From Symbiodinium microadriaticum (lineage: Eukaryota; Sar; Dinophyceae; Suessiales; Symbiodiniaceae), in the NCBI GenBank assembly GCA_001939145.1, contig LSRX01000784.1, positions 283,035 to 347,034 on the forward strand: DNA of 64,000 bases. Direction: 5' to 3'. Shown piece by piece: positions 1 to 13,100 of this stretch. Each line of letters opens with the position of its first letter. Within the stretch, counting starts at the first letter, position 1. The position numbers and the translations under genes were made by a program. The notes below the pieces were generated by a model, which was not told the origin of the DNA, did no database searches, and saw nothing but the letters and a program-made list of their open reading frames with translations.

Positions 1-816
1 GTGAGCATGGGCAGCTTCGATCAGCAATCACGAGAGCAGGTTTAGTATTCACAGTTTTAGGGCTTTAGGATTTTAGTGGTCTTGCAGGGGGAACCCGTGT
101 TTTTTTGCTGTATTTTTTTTTTCATGCTGTCTGTGCGCAAACCCAGGAAGTCAGTGAGTAAGTGAACCCCGGCCTCCGGCGGGGACGACAGCAAAAAAGA
201 AAACATGCCCCAACGCAACGACAGCAAAATCAAAAGACACGCCCCTCATTCGGGAGCGTTTTTTTTGTTTTTTGCTGTCGTTGCGGGGATGTGCTTTCTT
301 GTTTTGCTGTCGTCCCCGGGCGCAGACAACGAGCACAAAGCAACTCTTCCGATTTAGGGGCCAGGGTTTAGGGTTTACAGTTTAGGGTTTAGGGCTTTCG
401 GGTTTAGGGTTCAGGCTTTGTGCAAGCCAACGGCTTTACAGCGCGCTCGCTTTCTTGCCGGCACTGCAGCTTTGGGCAGCATGTGCCGGCGTTCTTGGTT
501 AGCAGGATTGTGCAAGAAGTCGTCAATTTGGCGATGTTCGCATGGATGAATTTTGATTCAATGCCTGGCTGCGAATCTGAACAGTACGTCGAGATGTGGT
601 TGCATATAAGCACAAGAACGGCGATGCCGTGCTTCGACCCTGAACCCCGAGGCTAACCCTAAACCCTAAACCCCATAAGCCCTAAAGCAAAGCTAGCGTT
701 GAGGAGTTTAGGTCTCAGGGTTCATGGTTTTTGAGGCAGCCTTTTTGAGTGAGCCCTTGAGCAGAAGAACAAGTCGACGACCGGGAGCCCTCCAATTCCC
801 GATCCGGTCTTTGTGT

Positions 817-919
817 GGTTAGTTCTCTATACCAGGGTCCCTTTTTTTAAGGTCCGTTTTGTAAGGGTGCCGTATGAGTTTGGGGACCTCAGAATCGACC
901 CTAGTTTAGAGAACTACCC
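817..919. mobile_element. Family B palindromic element (GGGTAGTTCTCTA)
   Basis: GGTTAGTTCTCTATACCAGG to CCTAGTTTAGAGAACTACCC, 103 bp, with GGTCC...GGGGACC inner arms. Confidence 0.88.
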
Positions 920-1808
920 TTGTGGTTGGAAGGGCTTGGGGCNATACTGTTTGGGGCTTAGGGATTTTTTAAGGTGCGATTAAGGGTTTAGGGGCCGGGG
1001 TTTACTAGGGGTTCAGGTCTTGGGGCTGGGGGCTGAGTGGGTCTCGAGGGTCTAGGGTTTAGGGTTAAGGATTTGGGGTCTCGAGGGTTTGGGGTTTAGG
1101 GTTTAGGGTTAGGGTTTGGGGTCTCGAGGGTTTAGTTTAGGGGTTAATGACGGGGTTGAGGGCTAAAAGGATCCTTCATACTTAACGAAGCCCTAAAGAA
1201 CCCCCATAACACCCGTTATAGAACCGTTGTAGAAGCCTTAAAGTGATCTCCGCGCAGGACCCAGGAACCCTTGTCGGATCCTTATAGACCCCCTAAACAC
1301 TAAACCCTCAACCCTAAGCCCTAAACCCCCTAACCACCCCTAAACCCTAAGACCCCTGCGCCCAAAACCCTAAACCCCAAGACCCCTGCGCAGGACCCAG
1401 GGCTTCAGCTGGAACCCGCACCTTCCTCCAGACTCGCCGCCGGCCACCGGCTGCCGCCGCCGGCAGGCTTTCGACGATTTAGGGACGAAGGGTCTGGGGT
1501 TTAGGATTCGTTTAGGGTTTAGGGTTTAGGATTCGTTTAGGGTTCAGGGTTTAGGGTTTAGGGTTTAGGTAGGGCTTAGGGTTTGGGGTTTACTAGGACT
1601 GAGAGTATTCATCATAGTAGTGTTAAATCGTAAGCAGAAGGGTTCTGTTGAATGATCTTGCCAGTTTGTTTTGGAGTATAGAGTTTCGGGTTCAGGAGAT
1701 CGTGTTTCGAGTTTCTTTCCAGGGGAGGGGGGGGGGTTGAGTTTGGTGGTTCAGTTATTTTTTGCTTAGGAGTTACATTCAAGGTTTAGGGTATTGGGAT
1801 TGGAGCTT

Positions 1809-1930
1809 GCTTGGAGGATCATGGGACTTTCGTAAATAAGGTTATAAGTACCTTTATTAGAGTCAGAAGTAGCTTTAACTATAGTTAACTTTTTTGTAAC
1901 CCTAGTTGCTGTGTCCCATGATCCTCTAAG
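1809..1930. mobile_element. Palindromic element related to family D
   Basis: CTTGGAGGATCATGGGACTT to GTGTCCCATGATCCTCTAAG with AACTATAGTTAAC core. Confidence 0.88.
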
Positions 1931-2744
1931 TGAGGGTAGTAGAAAGTTTGAATCCTCTGGCTGAGGATAGACGGGTTTCAGGTTGAGTTTGTACGAGAAC
2001 TCCTGAGATTCTAGACTGATTAGGGCTTCAGGGATTTAGGGTTGCCAGGTTTTGGGCTTTAGGTTCGGAGGATTGGGCGTTTTAAGGGGTTTCAGGCGTG
2101 CGTGGACTTCGTGAGTCTACCTTGCCATGCTTGGGGACTATCCGAAGCCCTCAACCCTAAACCCTAAGACAGGCGGAGGGAAAAAGGTGCTCAAAAAAAC
2201 CCTCTCTATATAATATAACCACTTCCTGCGCCCTTCGGTCTGTGAAATACTCCCAGAACCAGAAGCCTGAGCCTCCATCCCGCAACCCCAAACCCCAAAC
2301 CATAAACTGAAAACCCCCGAACCCAAAACCACCGAAACCCCCCAACCCCAAGACCCTAATCCTAAACCGAACACCGCAAACCCAGAAGCCTAAGCCGAAG
2401 ACCGAAACCCTCAGCCCAGAACCCAAAGCCTTGAACCCTCAACCCTAAACACGAAACCCTTGCGGCATTAGGTGTCAGTGTTTAGAGCTGTAGGGTTTCA
2501 GGTGGTTGGGCTTTTCAAACCCTAAACCCTAAGCCCTAAACCCTGAAGCCTACGTCCCAAACCCTACACCCTAAAGCCTAGGCCCCAATCCCTAAACCCC
2601 GGAGCCTAAGCCCTAAACCCTGAAGCTTAAACCTAAGCCCTGAAGCCTAAGCCCCAAACCCTACACCCTAAAGCCTAGGCCCCAATCTCTAAACCGCGAA
2701 GCCTAAGCCCTAAACCCTAAACCTTGAAGTACAAGTACATGCAG

Positions 2745-3053
2745 GTTTCACCTTCCTTCGTGGCTACTTGTGGCTAGCCAATAACTGCATGGAGCAAGGA
2801 GTCTGGGGATACAGGCTGCGGCCCAAGCTCCACTTCTTTTGTCATCTCCTCAAAAAAACCCAAGACCAACTGCTCCGTGGTTGCGAGTATGTGCGTCCAG
2901 TGCAGCATTCTTATGTGAATCCAATGAAGATCTCATTGGTAGAGCCAGCCGTATACCCCGAAGAGTGGCTGCACGGACAGCATGCTGCCGCACAACGCAG
3001 AGATATCTCGCGAAGATGCGGGCGTTTTTAGATCGTTTGCAGCTGGACTGATT
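2745..3053 (+). pseudogene. Frameshifted fragment of a multicopy dinoflagellate protein family
   Basis: From 2745 one frame gives RGYLWLANNCMEQGVWGYRL then RPKLHFFCHLL. After about 2850-2910 the similarity moves to the next frame: NEDLIGRASRIPRR then VAARTACCRTTQRYLAKMR, ending at a TGA at 3051. I remember this arrangement (a KLHxFxH segment followed by DEDFIGRxxRxxRR and RTxxRYL) from many uncharacterised dinoflagellate proteins that occur in high copy. The change of frame without a plausible short intron suggests a decayed copy. Function is unknown. Identification is from memory. Confidence 0.6.
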
Positions 3054-3487
3054 TCTCTAGAAGCATGCATGAGCATCAATTGCAGATTAAATCTCAGAGC
3101 CCTCAAACCCTAAACGCCTAAGCCTAAACCCTGAAGCCTAAGCCCCAAACCCTACACCCTAAAGCCTAGGCCCCAATCCCTGAACCCCGAAGCCTAAACC
3201 CTGAAGCCTAAGCTTAAACCCTGAAGCCTAAGCCCCAGACCCTACACCCTAAAGCCGAGGCCCCAATCCCTAAACCCCGAAGCCTAAGCCCTAGGCCCTA
3301 AAGCCTAAGTCCCAAGGCCTTAAACCTAAACCCGGGACACAGCGCCCTCACTGAATCTAGATGAGGTTTCGGGTTCAGGCTCCTGGGATGGGGTTCACGG
3401 TTCAGGGTCCGGGGATGTGGATTTCGTGTGGAGGGTTTAGGGTTTAGAACTGATTCTGGATTGGAGGTTTGAGGGTTCAGGCGTAAT

Positions 3488-3590
3488 TGGGTAGTTGTCT
3501 AAAATAAGGTTCCTTCTTATGTCCCCAAGATGGTACGGCACCTTTATATAATAAGGGCCCGAACAGGGACCCTCATTTAGACAACTACCC
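3488..3590. mobile_element. Family B element
   Basis: TGGGTAGTTGTCTAAAATAA to ATTTAGACAACTACCC; arms carry a matched change (CTCT to TGTC). Confidence 0.9.
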
Positions 3591-3693
3591 CAGTAGGGTG
3601 AGGGCTTTAGTCTCAAACAACTTAGAACCTTAAAGCCTCCTTGGAACCCTAGAACCCAACCCCAAACCCAAGGGGTTTAGGGTTTTTAAGGGC

Positions 3694-4119
3694 CTAAATA
3701 ATGACCGTGAAGCGTACCTGAGTCTGATGGACCAGTTCCTGGTGGCGGAGGATGCGCCGGTGCGGTCTATGAGTTCCAGTTCGTCTTCCGATAGCAGCTG
3801 TGAGGTGAGGCCCGAGGAGACCGCGGCGGACCGGGACATCCGCGATAAGGGTCAGGCTGCTCTCCGCGACGTCCAGGAGAGGAGGGAGAGGGCCCACCGT
3901 CTGACAGAGGAGGAGGCCGCCAGACACCGCGAGGAGGCGGTACGGCAGGAGGTGGAGCGGCGGGCAACGGAGCTGGTGCGGCAGCGAGAGAGCCGGAGTT
4001 TTGCGGAGGGCTCTCGAATGCCGCTGGTGATGGAGCTGCTTCAGCAAACGCTGGTCTTACAGGGGCAGCAGCAGGCCATGATGCGTCAGCTGATGTCAGC
4101 CTTTGCGGACACGGCACAG
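3694..4119 (+). CDS. Coiled-coil, charge-rich ORF; unknown gene or 5' exon
   Basis: Open from the acceptor region near 3690 through 4119; the first Met codon is 3727. There is a Ser run (SMSSSSSSDSS), then a long Glu/Arg-rich helix with heptad-like spacing (QERRERAHRLTEEEAARHRE) and a Gln-rich end (QQTLVLQGQQQAMMRQL). Codons are rich in G/C at third positions. It ends at GGCACAGT|GCGTGT, followed at once by a family C palindromic element. It lies 140 bp upstream of PACRG exon a, so it could be an upstream PACRG exon, but PACRG proteins do not usually carry such a coiled coil. No recognised family. Confidence 0.55.
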
Positions 4120-4261
4120 TGCGTGTGGTGCAAGTCGAGGACATCATGGGGGTTCCTTATTAGATTTATAGTATACCACCCAAAAAACCTTGTTCTAATT
4201 ATTAAGGCCCCTACATTAGCGGTTTAGGGTTTAGTCACCCTGAAGCCCGCAAACCTGGCAG

Positions 4262-4328
4262 TTGATCCCCTCGACCCACTTCCGCAACTTCTACGACCGC
4301 GGGGACCTGCCCATCGCCATCCTCCATG
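4262..4328 (+). CDS. PACRG: PACRG exon a
   Basis: Encodes PSTHFRNFYDRGDLPIAILH and the first base of a Gly codon. This is the conserved PACRG start of the folded domain (F-R-x-F-Y-x-R-G-D-L-P-I). The donor is CATG|GCTCC, a GC donor; it makes the Gly codon with the first two bases of the next exon. The left edge is uncertain: GGCAG|TTGATC at 4262 is the nearest acceptor, and upstream coding sequence must exist for the N-terminus. Confidence 0.88.
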
Positions 4329-7119
4329 GCTCCTAGGTTATTCAGTGGTAATTTTTTTTGATTTTCTGTTTAGGGTTTCGGGTTTCGCGCTAAGCTCCTT
4401 CTGTCTTTTATTATCTGATCCCAAAAACTTGTGAACTTTCGCCCAGTGCGTTCCTGAAGAGCCTAGGCTCTGGTGGTTGGAAGACTGCCTGGAAGGCCGG
4501 GGGACGTCTTAAGGCTCTCGGTGATTTTCAGGGGTTCTCAAAAACATAGCGACNACATAGCGACTCTTTTTTGTGAAGTTTTGAAGGACGTCTTGAGGGT
4601 TTACTATAGGGGCCTAAACAAGTACCTAAAGGATTTTGCGGGGTTCCTTATTATAACAATAGTATAACTTTTACATACCTCTCAAACCTCGTTTTAATTA
4701 TTACGGCCCCTATATTAGGGCTTTTCAAGGACTTCGCTTCAGGGTGGTGTGGGTGAAGGTTTGGGGGCCGGGGGGTTGAGCAAAAGGGTTGTGGATAGGG
4801 TTTTTAGGGTTTGGGGTTTAAGGTTTAGGGTTTAAGGTTTAGGTTTTAGGATTGCCGGTGTTTACTAAAGGATTAGGGGACGAGGTAGGTAGGTAGGCTG
4901 GAAGTAAGGCTAAACCCTAAACTCCTAAACTCTCAACCCTATAACCCTTACTGTATCCCTGCCTGCAGGAGCCCCTACATAAACCCCAAACCTTAAACCC
5001 TAACCCTATCCCGCACAGTACACCGTAAAAAGGATCCCCCTGTTGAAACCTCTGCAACACAACCTGGAAAGCGCTGGACAACAACACGGAACAAACTTTA
5101 AAAGATAAACCAGAGCCTGAAGCAGAAACACTAAACCCTAAGTCCGAAGGTCTAAACACAGCTGCCAACCTGACATAGAAAAATTTCAATTATACAAACA
5201 ACAGAATTTAACATGCAGAAGCATTTCAAACAAGTTAAAGGAACACTTTAAAACATGGAGGAAGCTGGACTTCATGGGTAGGTACAATCGGATTTATAAG
5301 CCCCCTAATGTGAACCTGCCCATGAACCTACACCCTAAGTCCTAAACCCTGGACCCTAAGCCCTCAACCCTCAATCCTAAACCCTGAACCCTAAAGCCCT
5401 GGACCCTGGACCCTGACAGGTGGATGTGGAACGGCTCGACTACCATCACTACCTGCCCATCTTCTTCGAGGGCCTTCGCGAGAAGGAGGACTGTCTTTAG
5501 TGTACAGCTTTCAGGGGCTTAGGGTTTAGGGTTTAGAGTTTAGGTCTTGGGGTAGGCAATTCGGGAAACTTTAAAGTTTCCCTTATGGTTCCTTCATAGA
5601 TACTTCTCAGGGCCCCAAAACTACAACCCAGTTTAGGGTTTAGGGCCTAGTGTAGAGTTCTTAGAGGGAGTGGTAAAGGACTACAAGCGCGTTTCTAGGG
5701 TTTTATTGCTTCTTTCTTAGATTTGTTGGAGTGTTAGTAGGGTTTTTAGGGTGTTGTACTAGGGGTTTCTAGCTTATCAGGCTTGGGTTGGAAAGGGGCT
5801 GTAAGAGGGTCTCGTAGGTTTGTGTAGGTTTTGTTTTAAGGGCTTTTAGTTTCGGATGGAGTGGTTGGAGGTTTAGGGGATCACTGATGTTGGGGTGTAG
5901 GGGTTCTGGAATCCGGTTACTATGAAGGCTACTTGAAGCTTTTAGGATGCAAGGAGTCAGGGTTTAGGCGTTCTAGGGCTTCAGTGATGGGATCTTGCCC
6001 CAGAGGATGTTCAGAAGTTTTTGAGGCTTCATATGAAGTGGGCAGGTGGTTGGGAAGTTGGGAATGTCAAGGGGGTTTCTGGCTAAGGGGCGAAGGGTGT
6101 AGGATTGAGGGATTTGGGGTTTTTGGGTTGGATTTTTGGTGTTCAGCAGATTAAGGTTTCGGGGATTAAGGTTCTCGTTTAGGGGTCAATCTAAGGTTCA
6201 GGGTAAATGTAGGGGCCTTGAAAATTCGAACAGGCTTTTGGGGGCTCCTTAACATACTTATGGTATAATATACCCCCAAACCCTATTCTAATTATTAAGG
6301 CCCCTACATTAGGTGGGTTACGGAGGTGGGGAGCAGAAGGTGGAACTGCTGAAGCAGTCGCTGTCACAGACTGCGTGGAACAAAGCCAATGGGTTTGGGG
6401 CTTAGGGTTTAGGGGTTTAGGGGTTTAGGGGTTTAGGGGTTTAGGGGTTTAGGGGTTTAGGGGTTTAGGGGTTTAGGGGTTTAGGGGTTTAGGGGTTTAG
6501 GGGTTTAGGGGTTTAGGGTCTAGGGTTGAGGGTTTAGGGTTTAGGGGTTTGAGGATTTAGGGGTTTACGGGTTTAGGGGTTTAGGGGTTTAGGGATTTAG
6601 GGTTTAGGGTTTAGGGGTTTAGGGATTATGGCCGCTTCAGCACCTCCAAGAAGTCTGCCTGCTCTGCACTGGGCGCACGACGGCTTGTGTCTGCCGGCTT
6701 GACATGAAAACCCTAAACCCTAAACCCTAGGATCTGCGCTGGGAAGGCCAGCATGGCCTTCTTTTAAGCTAGCGGCTAGGCCATCCGCCCGATCTCTTCC
6801 CCTTGCGCGTCCGCGCCTGCACCCTCTAAACTGCCTTCAGACCCTTCCCGCATGAAACGCTGTAGAACCTTCAAAACGTTTACCCTTAACCCTAAACCTT
6901 AAACCAAAACCCTCAACCCTGAAACCCTGGACTCAAACCCTGAACCTCGAAATGGGAGGAACCCTATCGCTTCCTAGCCGTCTCCGCCACCTACGACATG
7001 TTAGCGCGGGGAGGTGCCCGAATTCTGCCTGTGGCGCCTCGGGCAGAAACATTCCGGAAATGCGAAAACTCCGTCAGGGATCCGCAATATACTTGAGATG
7101 CCATGTATATTATATAGAT

Positions 7120-7153
<34 letters not shown>

Positions 7154-10100
7154 CTTTCTATCTATATCTGTACATACACACATTTTTGGTTTTGAATTTT
7201 TCATGGGGTGTAGGGTGAACCGTCGTGTAGGGCTTTAGGGTTTAGGTTCTTAGGGTTTAGGATTTAGGGCTTAGGGTTTAGGGTTGAGCCCAGACGCCCA
7301 GCTCTTGGAATTGCCGCAGTGGGTTCTTTGGAGGGTTGCTGCTATTGGAGTGCCTGGGGCCTCGAATGTGATGTGGTCCAGCGGTTCATGTGACTTGCAC
7401 GATGCCAGACGGCACCGCCATGAGTCTTCCCCGTTGCAATCGACTGCACTGCATGCCTTCTCTTGATTCTTGCACCGGCTCGATTCAGCATCGCATCTGT
7501 TGGGCAACACACTGGGTTGAGCTAAGCTGTTCAGGCGACCCTGCCTGTGCCGTCCCGGTGTCTCATCCATGGCAGATCGCGGCAGCAAGAGAACACACTC
7601 GCCGGCGACATTGTCCACTCCGAAGGCCACGGCCAAGGCTAAGAACCGTGGACGTGGATCATCGGCTGCGGCAGTGGCTGGTGCGAAAGGCACCGGAAAG
7701 GGGGTTGATGAGGAATCCTCCTCGATCCATGGCTTCACGTCATCGGATGATGAGCCAGTGGCTCCGAAGGCCGGTGCAGCACGACCTGCTGGCCCGCCAC
7801 CGCCCACGCCAGCATACAGGTTTAGGGTTTAGGGTTTGGGGTCTAGGGTGTAGGTTTTAGGGTTTAGGGCCTAGAGGTTGGGTTGAGAGTTGAGGGTTGA
7901 AGCCGTCGCTACAAAGTTGATTTCCGATTAAACCCTAAACCCTGACCCCTAACCTTACAGCTTACGTTCACGAAGCCCAGGAACCTTAAGAAGATACAGA
8001 AGCCTCGAGCAGAAACCTCTTGAAAGACACCATCAGAAGAGAAGCTTCGTTTTTAAATCTCTGAGGCCCTAAGCCCAACACTCTGCATTACGAAAATCAC
8101 CAAAGTCCAATACTCCGCATAAAACGCTGTTATGCAGTTGGGTAGTTCTCTAGATTAGGGTCCCTATTTTTGGATCCCCAATACAGTGCGGCACGGCACC
8201 CTTATAAAAAAGGACCCTAAAGGGGACCCTAATTAGGAGAACTACCCAGTTCAGCCTGAACGAGCTGCTAAACTCTCTTTCAGCCGAGGTTCCACAGCTG
8301 ATCGTTCCAATGAAGGCGGCGTTTAACACGAAGGACTCGGCGAAGTGGGGTGCCTTTTGAATTCAAGGGATCGTTTAACCCTAAACCCATAAACCCTAAA
8401 CCCTAAGGCTTCATCGTCTTTAAGCAATATCAACACAAGCTGCGACCAGGAGTGCCAGACGGATGCATCCGAGAATTGGAGCTGGCACCCTAAACCCTAA
8501 ACCCATAAACCCCCTGAAGCCCCTAGATCCTAAAGCCCTAGACCCTAAACCCTAAACCCAAAGCCCTAAATCCTAATTACCCTTGAAGCCTAGACCCCCA
8601 AACCCTTGAACCCTAAACCCTAAACCCAAAGCCCTAAATCCTAATTACAGGGCTTGGGGTCCCGAGGCCTGGCCAGGCGTCACATTCCTGGTCGGCGGGG
8701 CCATGCAACGCAGGCTTTGAGACAAATCCGCTGGGGGCATACGGTTGATGGTATAAATCCTGCATTACCTTAAGCTACGGTTTAGGGTTTAGGGTTTAGG
8801 GTCTAGGGTCTAGGGTTTAGGGTTTTAGGGTTTTAGGGTTTAGGGTTTAGGGTACCTTAAGCACCCTGAACTATGGGAATTATGGGTATATTCCTTATTA
8901 TGGGTAAATGCAGCATTTATATCATCAACCGTGGTATCCACGCTGCTCTGGGGCGTCTGCAAAGACCTGCAGCGGCGGGTGGAGCGGATACCCGAAAGGA
9001 ATTTCAGCAACCCATGGTAAGGAACCCTCAGAGAGGTTGGTTTTGGATTGGGTTTAGGGTTTTGTAGGGTTTATAGAGTACAGGGTATAGGGTTTATAGG
9101 GTTTAGGTTTTAAACTTTATCAAGATCCATTATGAAGACCCTTAAGAATTTTATTCGGCAATCATTGAAAGGAGCCCCAAGGAAGGTAGGTTCCTGAGGC
9201 TGGATAAATCATTCTATTCCCCCGATCTCCCCTATATCCAAAAACCTAAACCCCAGAGCCCTGAGCACTAAACCCAAAGACTCGCCCTACAACACTCCTC
9301 CCTCTAAATCATAAGCCCTAAGCCCTACACCCGAAACCTCAAACCTGAAACTCTGAGCCCTCAACCCTAAAATAGGGCCGCGATTTCAGCAGATTTCAGC
9401 ACAACTCGAAGCCCCCACACTTGCATAGTAGCCCCTCAACCTCGACACCTAAAGCCCTCATAGTCCTGGTTCAAAGAGGGACTTTGTGACTTACGGTTTG
9501 GAGTTTAGGGTTTAGGGTTTCATCAGGGGTCCCTCCTTCAAGTGCGGTAGCATAGGGGCCTCAATGCTCAACAATGGTGGTTGTCAGGGTTCCTTTGAGG
9601 TATTTTTTTTTATCACAGGTTCCAAACGTTTTTTTTTCCCACAGGTTTCAAAGGGCTAGTTCATATAAGCGGTTTAGTATACGGGCCTTGATACTTTAGG
9701 AATTGGTATTCCGTAGGGTTCCTTGATACAGTTTTTGTAGAACATACCCCAAAACCCTACGAGAAGATCGCTAGGGTTTTACAAGGATTTTCCGGGGTCA
9801 GTCAGGTGCTGCAGTCCTGCCATGTACTTTCTGAGCTGCTTTTGCTATTTACTTACTTTTAGGAATTGAAATTACAACACGCCGTTTATACACCCGAAAC
9901 ATCCGGCTCTCATCCAGAAGCTCCGAACCGGTACCAACAAGCAATCTGCAAGACCCCGTCGAAAGGACCCTACCATCATCTGCACGATCATGAAGGCCTG
10001 TTTCGCAGGTTTCAAGCGCTTGGGCTTCTTGGGGTGGCCCTTTTAAACCCTAAGCCCTAAGGCTTAGGGCTTCGGGTTGAGGGTTTAGGGTTTAGGTTTT

Positions 10101-13100
10101 AGGGTTTAGGGTCCTAAACACCCCTGGGTCTAGGGGGTTTAGGGTCTAGGGGCTTAGGGTCTCGGGGTTTAGTGTTTAGGGCTTGGGGCTTAGGGTTTAG
10201 GGTCTTAAACACCCCTACACCCTGCCCTGAACCCTGAACTCTCAGAGTCGGCAGGGTGACGAGTTTCAGGTTTCCAGGGCTCCGAGGTTCGTCGTGTAGA
10301 GGGTTTAGGGTTCAGGGTTTAGGGCTTGGGGCTTAGGGCTTAGGGTTTAGGGTTTAGGGTTCAGTGTTTAGGGATTTAGGGTTTAGGGTTTAGGGTTCAG
10401 GGTTTAGGGATTTAGGGTTTAGGGTTTAGGGTTCCAGTTGAGGGGGCTTGGGGTTCAGCGCTCGCAGCATTGCGCTGAAGGGTCGGGTCGACGTCTAAGT
10501 AGCTTGGGATATGACCCCAAGCCCCCTAAACCCTTAAACCCCTCCACCCTAAACCCTAAACCCCAAACCCTAATCAACCCTAAACCCCAAACCCCCAATA
10601 GACCCCAAGCCCCTAAACCCCTAAACCCCTCCACCCTAAACCCTAAACCCCTCGACTCTGGCCCGAAACCCTGAGAGCCGAAGCCCAGCTAGATTACGTA
10701 TTCGTCGAGTCTACCTCTAATCCAAGCACGAAGTGCCCTGAGCCTCAGAGCAAGGTTTAGGGGTTCAGGGTCTAGGGGGTTTAGGGTTTAGGGGCTTTAG
10801 GGTCTAGGGGGTTTAGGGTTTAGGGGTTTAGGGTTTAGGGATTTAGGGTTTAGGGTTTAGGGTTTAGGGCTTTAGGGTTTAGGGTGTACGGTTTAAGGGT
10901 TTGCAACTGAATCCGCGGGGGGAAGCTCTTTGGCAAGCACACCCAGGATGCTGGTGGACCACCCAGAGAGCCCAATACCCCTTCATTAAGGAATATACCT
11001 CAAATTATAATCTTAAGGCCCCTGTGATTTAAGGTATATTTCCTAATTAAGGAATATACTTTACAGTATAATAGGAACCCTAATAAGACTTAAGGTAGAT
11101 TCCTTAATTAAGGGGTATTGGGCTCTCTGGACCCTGTGACGCTTCTGCGATCCAGCGCTCCAGTGGAGGTCGACGCTGAGAGCGGCGGAGCTCGTAAATC
11201 CGTCACTACAGGACCAACCCAGAGAGCCCAATACCCCTTAATTTCAGGAATATGCCTTAAATTATAGGGGCCTTCATATTCTGATGTGAGGTATATTCCT
11301 TAATTAAGGGATATTGGGCTCTCTGGGAAGTTGATGAAGGAACTGAAGACCTTCCTGCAGCAGATGCTGACAGCAGAAGGCAAGGCCCATGGAGAGGTGA
11401 CGCGAACCAGTCTGCGCAGGATGAATGCCATCCAGATGGGAGGAGCAGGTGAGGGCCAAGACGAACCCATCGCCTATCCCGGAGGAGGAGGTCAACCTGC
11501 TTGCGCAATCCCAAGCGAAACATTCTCGGGTTGTGCCCTAGCTACCAAACCCTAAACCCTAAACGCTAACCCTAAACCCTACCAGTTTCGGAAGTGGTCG
11601 AGGGTCCGAAAGGCCTGAGAAGTTGCAAGCGGGCTTGCGAAAGAGCCGGGGAAATCATTCGGGTTTAGGGTTTAGGGTTTAGGGTAAGGGTTTGTGCTTC
11701 GTGGCGGGAGGTCTTGCGATCAGGGTACCTTGATTCAGTAAAGCAAGGGTTTAAGGGCCACCTACGCCGTAGATGTCCTCTGCACCCAAGAATTCTGAAA
11801 CCCTGGCGCCCTTTCAACCGGGCCGTGTCTCCTTCCTCGACGCATCGCTTCGGCGACGATGTGATGACACGGTTTGGGGTTTAGGGGGTTGAGGGTTTAG
11901 GGTTTGGGGCTGAATAAACTAGGTTGCATGCTTCCGCATTTTGTCATCTTCCTGTAGCACAGTGCTGAGGAAATTGGAACAACTCGTTGTGTCAGCTGTC
12001 ACAGCAGGATAGGACACACCCCTCAGGCCAAATCCCCTCTAACTACCCTTAACCCTAAACCCTGAACCCCTAAGGCCAAATCCCCTTTAAGGGGGTATGC
12101 CACGCACTTACATCAAGGATCCCTCCAGAAGTTGAGGTGTTCTTAAAGGGTTTAGGGTTTAGGGTTGAGGTCTCCGGGTTCAATCCTGAACTTGGGCCAT
12201 ATATTACCTTTGTAGTATAGTGGAGTCCCAAAAACCCGACTATTCCAATTATTAAGGGTTTTTGGGTTTAGGGTTTAAGGCTTCGGGTTTGGGGTTCAGG
12301 GTTGCCGCTTGACGACATGCGNGTTTTAAAGGGGTTTCCTTATTATAACTATAGTATAACATACCCCAAAACCCTATTCTAATTATTAAGGCCCGTAAAT
12401 TACGTCAGGAGTAATAGAAATTCCGTTGGGCAATAGAGTTTGTTGGGGTGTCCAAGTATAGATATAGTACGGGGGATGTTTCCGGTTGCACTCAGGGTTG
12501 AGGGGTGTAGGTTTAGAATTTCGGATTTTCCAAAACTTGTTGAGGGCTTCAATATGCTTCAATGTTTGAGCGTTTAACATCATAGCCGGATTTCTTGACG
12601 ACGGGAGCCGAACGAAATCTAGGAACAACCCCGATGGATCCCTTGGGCGCGCTGCACCACACAACCAGACTTAGTTTTTGCGTTAGGGTTTTGGGTTTAG
12701 GGTCAGGGGGGAGCCGCGCAGCGGCTTAGGGTTTAGGGTTTAGGGTTTGCAGAGGCCCCACCAAATTCCCCAAATTCCCCAAAAAGCCCCCGAAAGCCCC
12801 AGAGCTTAGGTTCGTTGCTTCCTTCCTTAAGACGCTCCTTAAGCCCCGCAAGCTCCGAAAGCAGCCCAAAGCCTTAAAAACTCTAAAGCCCCGGCAGTCC
12901 ACCCTAAATCCCTGAGCCCTAAAGCCTCATCCCTCAACCCTAAATCCCTCAACCCTAAATCCCTAAACCCTAGACCCTAATAAACCCTAAACCCTAAACC
13001 TTAATAGACCCTAAACCCTAAACCCGATAAACCCTAACAAACCCTAAACCCTAAACCCGATAAACCCTAACAAACCCTAAACCCTAAACCCGATAAGCCC

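Larger units (their letters stand above)
1..2740. repeat. Repeat-rich left flank, no gene recognised
   Basis: Mostly degenerate TTTAGGG or CCCTAAA arrays (best at 1021-1150, 1297-1390, 1497-1590, 2450-2740) with short unique islands. Islands at 151-340, 408-640 and 1390-1475 have open frames of up to 78 codons that I do not recognise. Around 162-336 the sequence GGGGACGACAGC / GCTGTCGTCCCC forms a large imperfect inverted repeat with GCTGTCG and GACAGCAAAA units, which accounts for the long ORFs on both strands there. A single N lies at 943. Confidence 0.6.

Noticed and set aside
2138-2426. Gly/Phe/Leu-rich minus ORFs
   Set aside because: Translations of CCCTAAA/CCCCAAA arrays (LGLGFRV-type repeats).
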